From contig NC_049992.1 of the NCBI RefSeq assembly GCF_000003815.2, positions 14,361,847-14,425,846 of the forward strand: DNA of 64,000 bases, written 5' to 3'. Positions within the stretch are counted from its first letter, which is position 1. The number at the start of each line of letters is the position of its first letter. The notes under the pieces were generated by a model. It was not told the origin of the DNA. It searched no databases and saw only the letters and a list, made by a program, of their open reading frames with translations. The translations under genes were made by a program, and so were the position numbers. Shown piece after piece: positions 1 through 12,901 of this stretch. Source of the DNA: Branchiostoma floridae. Taxonomy: Eukaryota > Chordata > Leptocardii > Amphioxiformes > Branchiostomatidae.

Positions 1-1360
1 CGTAACATATGTACATGTACCAGGAAATTATAAGGTCAAAGGTCCACACAGGACCTGATTACACACATAGTGCACCCATCAAGTACCCAATGTAACCACG
101 CTGCAGATGATGACATAATTGCCACTTACGCCACAACAAGGGCAACCTAAACAAAGCGACGTACTTCCCGACATCGCTTTAGATTTAAAGAGTGTTTCAT
201 CCGGTCATACATTTTCATAAAAGGCGTCATTGTTTTATGGATGGCGAAGGCACAAGTGCTCAGCTAATATTTGATTTCGAAGAGTGGTAAATTTTGCGTG
301 GCAACAGTAGACGTCAAAAAAGGTTTCCTTCCTTCGTATTTTTCTTACACGAGTTCGTATTTCCAAATTCTAACAAAGTAACTGCGCATGCGTTATATTC
401 TTATAAACATTACGTCATAGAAGGGCAAGGACGACCCTATGGTGTTGTATTCATTTCTCTGCTCCTACATTATTTTATATAATTTATTTCATTATTTTCT
501 AGACTCAAAACATGATTTATTTTACTTCTAGTTCCAAATTCATTTTATATCACCAAACATCAAATTAACGAAAAAGACGATTACACAAAGAGAACAAACA
601 TCATTTGCTCAATACGTTTGTTGAGAAACATTTGAATGCGATACATCACAAACATAAATCTAAATCTATATTTCTCACTAAATGAGAAAGTCAAACACTT
701 TGTTGTACAATATAAAAAATATTCTAAGCTAAGATGGAGCTTTACTTTAGATATAGTTCATTACAAGCCATATTTCATATCAAACGACAAAACACCTGCC
801 CGAAATGCCGCACAACATGATCAAAACGGCGACTGTTACTGGTCCCTAGGTCTGAGTATTTGAATATCGGGTCGTCTTTCCTTTGCAGTGGAAAAAGTAT
901 TTTAGAAATTTCAGTTGATGTTGTATCTTTTCCTTAGGGCCTTTAATTCAAATACTACATGGTAGTTCTTCTTTTAAAATCATGTTATGCGGCACAACTT
1001 TATTCCTTCATTTCGAAAAAATATGACTATCTTATTAACCTAAAAAGATTTACAAAATGATAAATTTTAAACTTAAAAAGCAGACTTCTGTCGGGCAGCA
1101 CTACAACTTCTCCTAGAACAGATAAACTAGAGCGTGATTATTTTTCTATCACAACAGAAGAAGAATAAATCTGTGATTTGTAGTAAACTTTGTCTAGATC
1201 TGTATGTACGATGACTTCGGTATGGACGTGGGCCGGCGCTCAAGTTGCCCTCTTCCCTTGCTACGCCCGGGCTTCGGCTGGCGGCTGGAATAACGAAAAG
1301 ATTACACTCAATTAAAAGTGACTCAGTTTAAGGATTCCTGGTTGGCTTTGAATCGACCTA
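1..1360. other. No gene recognised
   Basis: AT-rich sequence. The short open frames here (for example 294-482 and 636-863 on +) have no recognisable domain, splice context or composition bias. It lies downstream of the minus-strand gene that ends at 1361, so part of it may be that gene's 3' untranslated region. Confidence 0.5.
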
Positions 1361-3239
1361 TCAGAGAACAGAATGTCCATGACATGGTGTATTCACGTGA
1401 CCTACCTCTCCCCTCGGGACCCTGATCTCCTCATCTCGGAGGTTCTGGCAGTGCGAGACGACAACCAACAGGCCATAGACCTGTCAATCAAACAGAAATT
1501 AGCACATGCCTCCACGTTGTGATAACGTGTTACCAAAGTCAGTCATAATGGTAACTTTAACTGTAGTTGAAGTTTGGGCCAGGCTTTTTTGACGGGTGAC
1601 ATATGGTAACAAAGTTAGAGGATATAACTTAAGTATGGATCCTAAAGCAGAGAAAACGGAAAGAAAGCATGGCGCATACGACTTAACACTTAGCATTGTC
1701 GTCTTTCAAGTTTACTTTGCCATGAAAGCCATAGGAGTTAGGACCTTTTTCTAATAATAACAATATATGTTCATTTTGCATCACAGATTCCGGTCTTGTT
1801 ATTCCATCGACATGTTCTCACCATGATTAAGAGTACAAAAACGAAGACGATCCAAGTCCCCGCGTTGGCACCTTGGACGATCCCAGCTCCAATCACCTGT
1901 AAAACATCGATCATTCCATTTACAATTACAACTGTAGAAGTTAGCTGCGCGACAAAAATAAATCTATCATTCCGTTTCCTAGGATTACAAATGGCAGACA
2001 CTATTTATCATCTGTTTCACAGAAAGCTGCCTATAAAGGGCCAAGCGGAGGCACTTTGGAGGCACTGTAAACTTCGACAACGAAAACGTGCTTCCAAAGA
2101 AATCCAACGTGCCTCTTACAATGGCGCTATGTTTTTGAAATTAAAATCCGCGGTGTCTCCACAGTGCCTCCGCTCGGTGAGATAGGCCCTAAAAAACGTG
2201 AACGTGTATTGATACAGTCTGACTGCTTTACATTTTAATACTTGGTCACACACATGTTGGGCTACCGAGAGAACGTACTCGCACACACCTTGTTGCTGTT
2301 CCCTGTGACAGTTGCCACGATGTTCTGTATGAGAAGAATCAGCAGGTAGACAAGCGCCACCACTACCCACAAAGCACACATCCACAGTACGTCCTAGAGG
2401 AGAGGAATAGGTTAAACGCCTGGTAAACGTATGGTAAGCGTCTAGTAAAAATTTTAATTTTCATCGCAACATAATTGCAGAGAGTACATTGCTGATGTTT
2501 ATTAATTGATTTTATGAAGATTAAAATACGTTTCGTCAGCAACAGGACTAGATTTCATCATGTAACTTGCGACGTTAAACATCAAGCACAATCTTCGTCA
2601 CCTCACCACCTTGTCTTTCCTGCAGTTTATTACTATTTCGCTAGGTAGCGCCATTGCACTGTGATTGATACTCGCTTTTCTTTTGTACTCACATTGTACG
2701 CCCCTATGATGAGGAACACGTTGAAGATAATGAAGATCAAGTCAAAGACCAGACTGGACCAGGCGACTGGAAAGAGAAGTGAAAGCACTGAGCTAAGTAA
2801 CGTTATTTATATGTACTCCAAGACGTCCGATTAACTATATAGGACTGTTAACAGCTCACAATTGCTTAAAAATGGAAGAATATAATGTCAAAGAGTTTAT
2901 GTCTTTATATTTAAGCAATGAAGACACACGTGGTCATCACGTGAACACATACCTCCACCGTATGCATCTCGGTATCCAACCTTCACACCAATGTCCACAA
3001 TACAAAGAATCTGCAAAAAAAAACAACCTAGGTATAAATAACAACACATTCCACATAGCACACAAATTAATAGGAATACATACAACGAACATTAGTAACA
3101 AATAAAGGTATATTTCTGTGTTATTCAGAACTACTATTTCATCTATTTGTCACAAAATACTCACCAAAAAGATAAAACCTGTGATAACAGAGCCCAGCTT
3201 TACAGTGAAGATACAGCAACACGACTTTAAGAGCGTCAT
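1361..3239 (-). CDS. LAPTM-like four-span membrane protein A (six exons)
   Basis: Spliced model, minus strand: 3239-3165, 3010-2953, 2766-2693, 2393-2289, 1896-1822, 1480-1361. Every intron is GT-AG and every junction keeps frame (phases 0,1,0,0,0), giving 168 residues. A short N-terminus with a Cys cluster (SCCC, residues 6-9) is followed by hydrophobic segments at about 12-31, 47-67, 73-95 and 115-137. The last segment runs into VYGLLVVVSHCQ and a charged tail. No signal peptide is seen, so all helices are probably internal anchors. The Cys cluster before helix 1 and the four-helix plan recall LAPTM4/Mtp proteins of endosomes and lysosomes; that family link is inference. Its paralog at 14679-19052 has the same exon plan. 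The terminal exon is uncertain: a donor-like site at GAG|GTAGGT (about 1405) could splice to a further exon instead of reading to the TGA at 1361. The transported substrate or partner is unknown. Confidence 0.75.
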
Positions 3240-5769
3240 CTTGAGTCCCTGATGCCTGTGTTGTCACTCACCACCACCAACTGAAACGACACGGCATCTA
3301 ATCAACGGTGCAACAGCGACCTCCAGCGACATTGTACAAGCTACATGCATCAGAACATCTATCGTACGATGGTTTTATGAATTACATTACATTATGAAAT
3401 CAATTCTGCATGTATGGTGTGAGTTGTCTTTCAGTTATATTCATGATTTTAGAGGGCGGCGGAAGGCAAACATATTTGAATTATCTTCAGGATTTTCTTC
3501 CCTTTCTAGTCTTCACTGATTCTAAACATTCTAGAAGAAAGTATATTCACTAGATATCGCATTTTCTTGTCGACGCCTAGATCTCGAAAACGTCCATTTT
3601 GGTGCAGTGTTCGCTGATAGCCCAACTTTGGACCCTAAGTGCTCTACAAGAAGAATGTCTACTAAATAGCTTTAGAAAACCTTGGAATATACAGTGTGGG
3701 TAATTGTTAGGTACAAACTATACATGCCTTGAGGGTAGTCGCGTCCCAACCACATGTACCGATAATATTATTTCGTAATTCAAAGGCCGTTGGCTATATA
3801 GCGTTACGAACACTTTGGCTTTGAAAAGACAACCCTTATAGTTCAAAGACACCATATTACGAGCCCTGTCTTACAACGTGTTTCTGAATTGTAAACAGTT
3901 CATGTTTAAACGGTGGGGTTTACTCAAATGTCCAGTCGTCTGTTCGTGGCGCTTGGACCCACTGTTACAATGTGTCATTCCAAAATGCGTCCTGTCCGCT
4001 GTATCATGGGACAATCAATGCTATCAAATCTTAGTATGTACTAGTATTCAACATGAGCATGTTATGGGCCAAAAATTAAGAGTGTTCTTCAAAAATGCTA
4101 CCTTCCCTATTTGAATATGCACTCTTTGTTTTGTTCACATAACGCTTTGTTATTCTCGCAATGTTCATGAAGGTGAGAGTTTAGTAAGTGATCCTCTTAA
4201 GAAAATGAATGGATGTCCCCCCGTGGCCCGAGGCGGGCGCCAATCGTAAGGCCTTGGCTGAACACAACCGTAAAATGTTCGCGCTAAGAAAGGCGTCTCA
4301 AATTTCTCTTCGCGATGATTGCAGCTAATTGGAGCGTGGAAGGTTGGAATCCCAAGGAGGGGAGGGGGGCTTGACTGAAAGTTTACTAAATCGTTTTAGA
4401 CATTAATTGATAGCAGCACTACGATACATGATAAATCACAGCGACTTTGTGTCTATGTAGAGTCCTTCCTTCGTCCCAATATTCCCTCAAAAGGTTGGAC
4501 TGGAGAAGTAATTGAATTCTTATCAACATATTTCTAATACTTGGCTCTTTTGCCCGAGACTGGGAGTATAGCCAGTCCAGAATTTATGTCGGTAGCACTG
4601 GTTTCTAAATTTGGTAACGGTTTCAACGTGTTTCGACCTAACGTAAAATGTTAGCCTCGGGCAATCAGAGACCTGTCTTTGAAATGTTTCCCGCCAGGCA
4701 TGATAAACACTGTCCCAAAACCACAATTATCCTGCTATCCTCGACAGCTTAGCCCAAAATCTAGATCCGCACAATACAAAATAGGTCAGATAGTGCGATG
4801 GATGATAGTTGGTAGTACTCTACGTTTGTGGCTGGTTTGTGTTACAAAAACTCTAACACCAAACAGTCCGCCAATTAACATAACGAACTCAAGTAGAAGA
4901 TCATATCACAAAGCAAACGGGAAGTACTCACTCCGAGAGGAGTGTTGCACTGCAGTATTGTTCGAAAGCAGCAGATAGTCAATAGCACACGACACTTAAG
5001 AACCCTCAGATGTCATGGTCACCCAATAGATCAGACTTTCTTCGTCATATTCAAGTATCTTCCCGTAGAGTATTTCTTCTCGTACAAGTACAACAGTGCG
5101 TCATTAGTATGAAACAGAATCAGAACAGGGCCCAGTCTACACTGGTTCTACGCACCTGCTTCCGCAGAGGACGTCTCAAACAGACAGGCGTTTTCTTGTA
5201 AACCAAAATGTCGGACGAAAACCTACAAAACCAAGGTCTGTTGCTCGTTAACTCTGGGTGTATCTAGACCACAGGTTCAGTAACGTGACCTTATCAGGGA
5301 TGAACCACTTATGCACGAGGGAGACGTTCAAATGCTTTCATACAATTCTGACAAATGAAACCAAAACAATCAGAATAATTTGACAATGTGAAACCAATAA
5401 GCCTTGAAAATTGCAATTGAAGTGATAAAACACCTGGTATTTCGTAAAATGTTGTAGCAAGAACACACCTGGAAATTAAAAGGTGGTACAGCCCGTATTG
5501 TCAGTGCGACGCTCTGTCGCCTCCGTTTCAAAAACAGTCGATGAAGTGATGTCACGCATCTGGCGCTGTTTTGGGTGTGTCCGTGGTTTAACAATGCAAA
5601 TTCATGACCCGACCTGTACAGGTAATGGTTTGCCCCAGGAGACAATACTTATCGCACTGGCTGTAGATTTGGGGTGTAATCCTACCGAGAACAAGTCGTC
5701 ACTGTTGTTACCTCCATAAAATGTCATGGAATGGAGGTTATATTTTCTGTTATGTGTCTCTGTCTGTGT
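3240..5769. other. Intergenic, no gene recognised
   Basis: Upstream of LAPTM-like gene A. The short open frames on both strands (3878-4114 +, 4523-4726 -, 4679-4978 +, 5370-5645 -) have no domain similarity or supporting splice sites that I can recognise. The promoter of gene A should lie just above 3240, but no clear TATA or initiator stands out. Confidence 0.45.
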
Positions 5770-5771
5770 AG

Positions 5772-6541
5772 ATGATTACTCAAGAATGGTTAAATGGATT
5801 GGTTTCATACTTGTTGTGTTGGTGGGGTGTGATGAAAGCTCGAATTGATGAGATTTTGGGAGCCGCATCTGTCGTTATAATCGATGTAATAATATCAGAA
5901 ATCACCCCTATATTTGAGATATATTGGTACAGGCATTGTGGTTTCCCTCTTTGTTAATCACCTTATCTCCAAGCAGGTGGTGAGGTGATTTGTTTCGCCA
6001 GTGATAGCCATGAACATATGTTTTTTTGGATCAGTTGACAACAACTGTTTGGGGGAAACGATAGCCTCGACTCAAGAACGGCTGGGTGGATTGGTTTCAT
6101 ACTTGATGTCTTGGTGGGGTGTGATGATAGCTGGAAGTGATTAGATTTTGGGCCCCATATCTGTCGTTATAATCGATGTAATAATATAAGAAATCACTAC
6201 TATAACTGCGATATATTGGTACAGGCATCGTGGTTTCCCTCTTTGTTAATCACCTTATCTTTAAGCAGATGGTGAGGTGATTTGTTTCGCCAGTGATAGC
6301 CATGAACATATGTTTTTTTGGATCAGTTGACAACAACTGTTTGGGGGAAACGATAGCCTCGACTCAAGAACGGCTGGGTGGATTGGTTTCATACTTGATG
6401 TGTTGGTGGGGTGTGATGATAGCTGGAAGTGATTAGATTTTGGCCCCCGTATCTGTCGTTATAATCGATGTAATAATATCAGAAATCACCCCTATATTTG
6501 CGATATACAGTTGACATCGTAGAACATCTGTTTGGGGGAAC
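5772..6541. repeat. 292-bp tandem repeat, about 2.6 copies
   Basis: The phrase tcaagaa(t/c)gg recurs at 5780, 6072 and 6364, a constant period of 292 bp. Copies share long near-identical blocks, including tctgtcgttataatcgatg and the gttaatcaccttatct segment. The third copy is shortened: after gcgatata it jumps straight to cagttgaca, losing about 110 bp. The 61-residue open frame at 5772-5957 is part of the first copy and is not a gene. Confidence 0.85.
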
Positions 6542-8159
6542 CAGGACAGTTTTAAAAGTGATAATAAATTGTATTTATGTACTTGTGCTTTTAGGGACAT
6601 GATGTATTATATTTCTTTTGTGCTGTTAGATGTTATCAACAAACATAAAATCGACAAAAACCCTCAATATTTCATGGAGGTATGAGGTCGCCGAACTCTA
6701 GTTTCTTATCTTTTATGTTTGTGAGGAATGGTATCAAAAATAAAAGACAATTTGACTTGCAACAGCTGTTAGCTAAAAATTAGCTTTAGACACTTTTTTT
6801 ATTGTTTGCAGAATTTTGATGAAATGGGAATATTACAGACAGAAAAAGTAAAAGTTTTGTACAGGTAACCGTCTATTCTGTGTATATATCAGATCTATTA
6901 TCCTCCTTTCTTTTGTGTCGTTTGAAAACATCGATCCTTTGCCATATTGTTCTCATCACTCCTTAGAATATTGGGACTTCTCCTTTGGAAAACAATTGTA
7001 CTCCAAGACTTTTAATCCGATGTTATGGTGTGTTACGCCGAAGGGCGGTTATACCAGCTATATAGATACACATACAGAACAATTAGACATGTAGATCTGA
7101 TATATGACATTAATGTCATAGAATGAATAATCTATTGTTTGGGTTTGGCATACCATATTTTGTGTGTTCGGTTATTTGTTGAAACTTCCTGACCACTTCG
7201 ATTTCATAATGAAGACAAACTTTTTTGTCAAACTTTTTTATTAGTATAACCACTGAGCTAGCATCAGATTTGGGGCACCCGAGGATGTCACCCATATAAT
7301 CAAATCAACATAGCCTAAGTGTAGTAGACTAAACCCACACATTCCACAAGGAACCACCACTTAACCCTGTGTAGGGGTGGTCCACGAACAACATATGTTG
7401 GGGTGGGTAAGTGTTAAGACACACCAGAATGCACATAGGGGGAAAAGTGAAGCAAGGGTGATACATTGTATATCAAACCTCTTCGGGGAGGGGGCACGAT
7501 AAGAGAAAAGGGGGTACGGAAACAGTGAAAGTTGTACCCACATCTTTTAATTTTAATGTCCCATGGTCTTTTAAGGTCGATAAGTGATATCATTTAGACC
7601 ACCTTGGATAATTTTGAGGTCGATAAGTGATATCATTTAGACCACCTTGATCAATTCGACTTACGATTCGCTGTTGAGTAACATTATTTTAGCTACAGTG
7701 ACCATGGGGTAACTTGGCGACGGACTTGCTTTTCATAACCGAACAAACATATATGATGATACAAAATTATGGTTCGTATATTGATCAAGTTGTGGTTCAG
7801 GATCCATCTTAGAATCACCCGTTAATCCATATCTTGGCGGGAATAACCACTATAGCGATAGCTGATGCAGTTTTATCTTATTTCGGTAGATGGGGTGATT
7901 GGCATTGTCTTTCAGATACGATTTAACATTGTATACCCGTAAAATCGATATTCGCATACATTCGCACGGACAGAGAATGGCTGACATTGCACTCATTAAG
8001 GATCTGGAATGGCGCAGATATTGAATCGTTCGATGGATCAGATGTATCATTGTCATTGAAACTGATACCGCAGTCAATACATGTACCATGAAAATATCAT
8101 GGCGACAAAGCGCCTTTTGAATTTTTCTCACTATAAAAAAATTCCACGCGTTGAATACG
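6542..8159. other. Intergenic, with a 43-bp local duplication
   Basis: No gene is recognised. At 7573-7655 a segment starting ggtcgataagtgatatcat is present twice with a 43-bp period. The rest is AT-rich single-copy-looking sequence. Confidence 0.5.
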
Positions 8160-9193
8160 TATACAAGATATACAGTCAAACCTGCCCAAGACGACCACCC
8201 GGGGGACCGGGGAAAAGCGGTCGATTTGGACAGCTACAGGTGGGCGCTGAGTAGAGTATCGACTCAAAACATGCCCGATGCAAAGTATAAATGGTTTCCG
8301 TTGTGTTAAATGGCAAATAGCAAGCACACTGCACGCACGCAAAGAAGCGAGGTCTTTAATGTCAAATACAACACGCACACTGTAAAATGTAAATTCAACC
8401 CCAAGCTTTTATCGAGCTTTTATACAATACCGTGTTATAAAGCTCAATATTTGTACACTAATAACGTTTTTGACAGTAAGGGAACTTTGATGTGGCCTGA
8501 GTATCATCCTCCGTAGTAACCACTGGCTCACGATCGACTTTCGCTTGCGAAAGTCGTGAGCCAGCGGTTACTACGGAGGATGATACTCAGGCTAACTTTG
8601 ATGCTGTCAGTTATCATACAAGCCTTTATACGTCGCTGTGTTCTTGATCGCAGTATCTGAAATAACTACGGTGCACCTTTCGAATTCGATTCCCGGTACG
8701 TCCCGATAGCGTACTTACCCACGGGCTTACCCAGGCTATATACATTCCAACATTCGTTCACTTTATAATGATATAGATTTTTTTTTAAACTACTGTAGCA
8801 ACTAAATTCGGATTTTCTTACAACGAAATTTCATCCCATATCACAATAGACTGCCCCATCGACCCAACCATTGACCGCCACCATCTCTATTCTAAACATA
8901 ACATCGTAATGGCAGTCAAAATGCGACGCAAACTGACCGATTTCGGCACAAAATCGCGCTAGTTATCATAAAAAAAATCAATGAAAACCTTAATTTTGAA
9001 AATGATGCGGTCGTTATGGGTCCCAATTTGGGCCGGTCGCGGTCGCGTTGGCCAGGTGGTCGTTGAGAAAAGGTTGCTTAATGCTTACGTCAATGGGAAA
9101 AACAATCGGGCCGAGAAAAAGCGGTCGAAATGGCCAGGTGGTCGCTGAGAAGAGGTGGTCGCTCGGGCAGGTTTGACTGTACCTATACAAGAT
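8160..9193. mobile_element. Non-autonomous DNA transposon (MITE-like) with 10-bp target duplication
   Basis: Terminal inverted repeats tacagtcaaacctgccc (8171-8187) and gggcaggtttgactgta (9164-9180) bound the element. The decamer tatacaagat lies immediately outside on both sides (8160-8169 and 9184-9193), so this is an insertion with a 10-bp direct target duplication. The ends carry further subterminal copies of a ggtcg/cgacc motif near 8190-8235 and 9040-9165. No transposase frame is present, so it would move only with an enzyme supplied elsewhere. It is itself interrupted by the hairpin element at 8493-8593. The superfamily is not assigned. Confidence 0.8.
8483..8603. mobile_element. Foldback/hairpin MITE nested in the larger MITE
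   Basis: A 101-bp near-perfect inverted repeat (8493-8593): the left arm gcctgagtatcatcctccg... pairs with the right arm ...cggaggatgatactcaggc around a centre near gactttcgcttgcgaaagtc. The decamer aactttgatg flanks it directly on both sides (8483-8492 and 8594-8603). It therefore inserted after the host MITE did. The arms differ at only a few positions, which suggests a fairly young insertion. Confidence 0.85.
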
Positions 9194-10639
9194 CAGGATA
9201 TTGCTTACGTCATTTGCCTCAAGAACCAATCGTAATTCCTCTTCTCCTCGCATGGGGATTTGTGGGCTTACTGAAAAGGATTTAGTTCTGAAATAGACAG
9301 CAGAAATATAACAGCTCTATGCACGCAACTGGGACCAGTCATACAGGTCTGTATACGGTACGGAGAAATTCCATGAGGTTTCCTGTTAAATCGTCGTCTT
9401 CCTCTTATTTCGGGACTAGTTGCATATACAGGACAGTCTGCATCATTTCAGGCACACCTGTATCATCCGAACAAGGTATGTCTCCTGTTTTACCCGTTAC
9501 TCCTTGTATTGTACTATTGATTACTAATTACAGTACCCAACAGTAACCTTGTGGTGTATTCGTGGAAAACCTTTTGCTGAGTATTTTGAAATAGAGACCT
9601 AGGATTCACCTAGTAGTTGAAACAGTTTGAATTGGTGCATTGCAGTAGCTGTATGGTACGTATTCGTCCGATTTTCAGCTTGATTTCGTTTCAACGGTCG
9701 CCACACATCCTGAAAATTCCAGACGCTCCTCGGCTAAGCAGTAGTATATGGGTGGTGAGTCTGGTTACCGCTGGACCGAACTCAGGCTCAAACAGATGAT
9801 CATGACTACAAAGCCAACAAAGAGCTTTCCCAGTGAGAATTAACCAATTCTAAAAGAAGATCTTTTCTGTTGGTAACCCCAGACTATCTGGCAGATACTG
9901 TGTTGGTAACCCCGGATACTGTTTTGCCAACCCGTTTGCTTGGAGATTAACGTTAACGTTAGAGTTTTTCTACGAAGCTTAATTCAACTAGGGTGACTGG
10001 AAAATAACAAGGTCACTGTGCTATATGTGCCATCTTCTACAATGTCCGCAGCCCCCCGTCCAACATTTCCCCATGATTTTCAATTTTGACCGAGTAGAGA
10101 AGCAATCATCTTTATCTTATACATGTACTATTGAGGAGGGAAGGGAAATATTACATACGCAAAGGCTCTAGTGGAGATTATAACAGTAAAGATATGGCCT
10201 CGGAAGGACACCACCCTAAGGTGATATCTTTAAACTTGAAGATGATACACAATGACAGATTATGCATACTAAATCAATAGAGAACAATACACTACGTTGA
10301 TAAAAGACGTCGACCCTTTACCAGGCTTCTGTGTGTCTATATATTGGACCTGGCCCAAGGACAGGACACAGCTGCTGTATTGTACATCACGATCCCGATG
10401 TCGACAGGTGTTAACCAAGCCGCTGGTCTGAGGTAAACGACTGAGACCGCAACGAACGGGTTTGCACGCGAACACATTAAATGCTTGCATATGCTCTTCA
10501 TTAGATAAAGGTTTCTACTTGTCCTGTCAATTGTCATAAATTGCAGTTAGAATAGACATTTCAAACCATTTCTACTGTGTTTAAATGTATACTTTAAAGT
10601 ATTAATGGACGTGGATGCTGATTATTATCTCTTCCCTTG
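9194..10639. other. Intergenic, no gene recognised
   Basis: Short open frames (9319-9546 +, 9617-9799 +, 10269-10490 -) lack recognisable motifs or good splice contexts. Nothing else stands out. Confidence 0.4.
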
Positions 10640-10937
10640 TACATGCGGGTCCGGGATAATCATATAATAATAATATAGGGTGTATTTTGCAGCCAGTAGG
10701 TACCCGAAGTGAGGGTGATGAGGCTGTTTAACGTGGTCGAGGCACCTCCTCGAGCACGGGACCCCCGGCCCGTTTTGCGTCCCTCTCGGAAGACGATTTC
10801 GTGGCAAGCTTCGTGAGGCTACAGCAATCCAGACGCCCTTAGTTGGTCCCCCATCCAACCACTGTCCGGACCGCGCGTTGCTTATAATTAACTTCCGAGA
10901 TCGAGGGATCGGGTGTACCAACGCGCCACGCGGCCGT
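10640..10937 (-). mobile_element. Possible tRNA-derived SINE remnant
   Basis: Unlike its surroundings, this block is GC-rich. Read on the minus strand it begins with a tRNA-like head (gccgcgtggcgcgttggta, resembling a polymerase III A box) and continues into a GC-rich body. The head resembles that of the clear SINE at 45898-46417 (gccgcgtagcacagtggtaa). A good B box and target duplications were not found, so this is tentative. Confidence 0.35.
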
Positions 10938-11092
10938 AGCTAATAGCTATATATTTCACAAATATGCCAAACGCTTTCCTTTCATGAAATGATATGATGA
11001 TATGATAAGGCCTCTCGTTAAGACCATACTTAATCGCTCTTTGACACAATACTAGCATTTGGTGAACATTCATTTTGCAGGTGTTAGTCAAA

Positions 11093-12901
11093 ATGATAAG
11101 CCTCGACTTCCTGGTGCGTATGACAGCGGCCATCATGGTGTCGTCTGTGATCATACTGGCTTACTATCGGACCTACATCCGGTATTCGTCACACGTCATT
11201 TCCGCTATAGAGCAGCCGCAGCCAAAAATGAAGGAAGACATCCATTCTTCTGCTGTACTGCAGCAAAGGTAATGACGACAACATCATCCTTCATATGAGC
11301 GTTATATGAGCTACTTTCTCTGCCTCCGTGGAAACGGAGAAATTCTAATGTGTCGATGTGTTTGTTTGTAGTCGTGTGTGTTCGCAGGTCTACAATTGAA
11401 ATTTGAATTGATGTCACGTCAGGAACGAAGTGCATATATTGTTAAAGGTGTAGGAAATGCCTCAAAAATGTGACAGGAAATTCAATTCACCCAAGTCTAG
11501 TTTTTGTTTTTGTATTTTGCACTCATGCTATTTCCCTTGTAGGTCCGTTGTTTCACTGATTTCCATGTATACTTATGGTAAAACCCACCATCGTTGTAAC
11601 TTACATAAAAGCACGAAATATCACAGACCATAAAACTTGTTCATTGTTGTTACAGAAATTCGTCTGATATGACACAATGCAAGTTCCTCAAGAACGTGGC
11701 CTTTATGAAAATCCACAAATGTGGGTCGTCGACGACTCAAAATATTTTTCTACGATTCGGACACGTCCATAACTTACTGGTGGCGTTACCAAAAGGACAG
11801 GACAAGCCACAGATTGGGCGCTTTGGCAAAATCACGGAACACGACTACGAAGCGCCGCCTAGCGGATTACGTTGGAACGTCTTTGCTCACCACGCTGTAT
11901 ACCATAGAGCTGGCATCCTCCGACTTATGCCTAAAAACACCAAGTTTGTGGCGATTTTACGAGAGCCAGTGTCTCGGTTCTTATCGGCATTTATCTACTT
12001 CGATATGGCGAAATACTTTCCCGGGATGATAGGGTCGCCACGTCTGCTTGGTCCCAGGCGTCGCTTGAATATCCCGGACAGGTTTAAAAAACCACGGAAT
12101 CGTGGGCAAACTGTCGGACAGAAAATAACTGTTTCGCATCAAAGAATTCACACCAAAAACTCATCCATCCTGCAATACTTACAGAACCCAACCAGATGGG
12201 ACAACGTATATCGTCCCCCGGGACCGAGAGATCCTAACTACGAACACGCATGCGTGAGAAACTGCATGGTGCGAGATCTCGGGTTTCCCGAGAGTTTGTA
12301 CGAGAACTCGACAGCCATCCACGATTTTGTTGAAGGAATCGAACGAGATTTTACGTTAGTGATGATTCTTCAATACTTTGATCAGTCTTTAGTACTTTTA
12401 AAACGGAAAATGTGTTGGTCTATTCGTGACATTCTCTACGATCATAGACATCGGACTAAAAAGGCGAAAGCGACCAAACCAAACATTACTGACGATATGA
12501 AGCGAACGTTCTTAAAACATAACGAAGCAGACGCCGTCTTATATCAATACTTTAATGACTCATTGTGGAAGCAGATCGCACAAGAAGGAGATGATTTTCA
12601 AGCGGAAGTGCGGCATTTTCAACAAGTCAACATTGGAGCCACAAAGTATTGTAGCAATAAAAGTAGGCCTAGAGAGTTCCTTGTCGCAAATAGCACCTGG
12701 AATGAAAAGTTTGAAATAACCCCTCACTTCTGCTCAATGCTTGGTCGAAAAAGGCAAACGTGGGACGAGATTTTGCGAAGTCGATACCGAAATAGCAGCA
12801 AAACTGTGGAAATCGAAGCGAAGGCGTCACCCCGGCATAGAGGAGCATACAGTAGAAGAGTGAAGATGTACAAGAAGAATGCAAGTTTGGTTCATAACTA
12901 A
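11093..12901 (+). CDS. Galactose-3-O-sulfotransferase family protein
   Basis: Coding exons 11093-11268 and 11656-12901 join in frame across a GT-AG intron (CAAAG|GTAATG ... TTACAG|AAATTC), giving 473 residues, typical of the Gal3ST family. The N-terminus is a type II anchor: short cytosolic head, then a membrane segment at about residues 11-24. The 5'-phosphosulfate-binding loop is FMKIHKCGSSTTQN (about 75-88) and the 3'-phosphate site is FVAILREPVSRFLSAF (about 156-171). These enzymes move sulfate from PAPS to the 3-OH of galactose on glycolipids or glycoproteins in the Golgi lumen; the acceptor here cannot be told. Several N-glycosylation sequons occur (for example NST, NDS). A splice-acceptor-like cattttgcag just before the start suggests an upstream untranslated exon. 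The ATG at 11093 was chosen over 11075 because the latter would lie at that acceptor. It sits opposite in strand to the two LAPTM-like genes around it. Confidence 0.9.
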
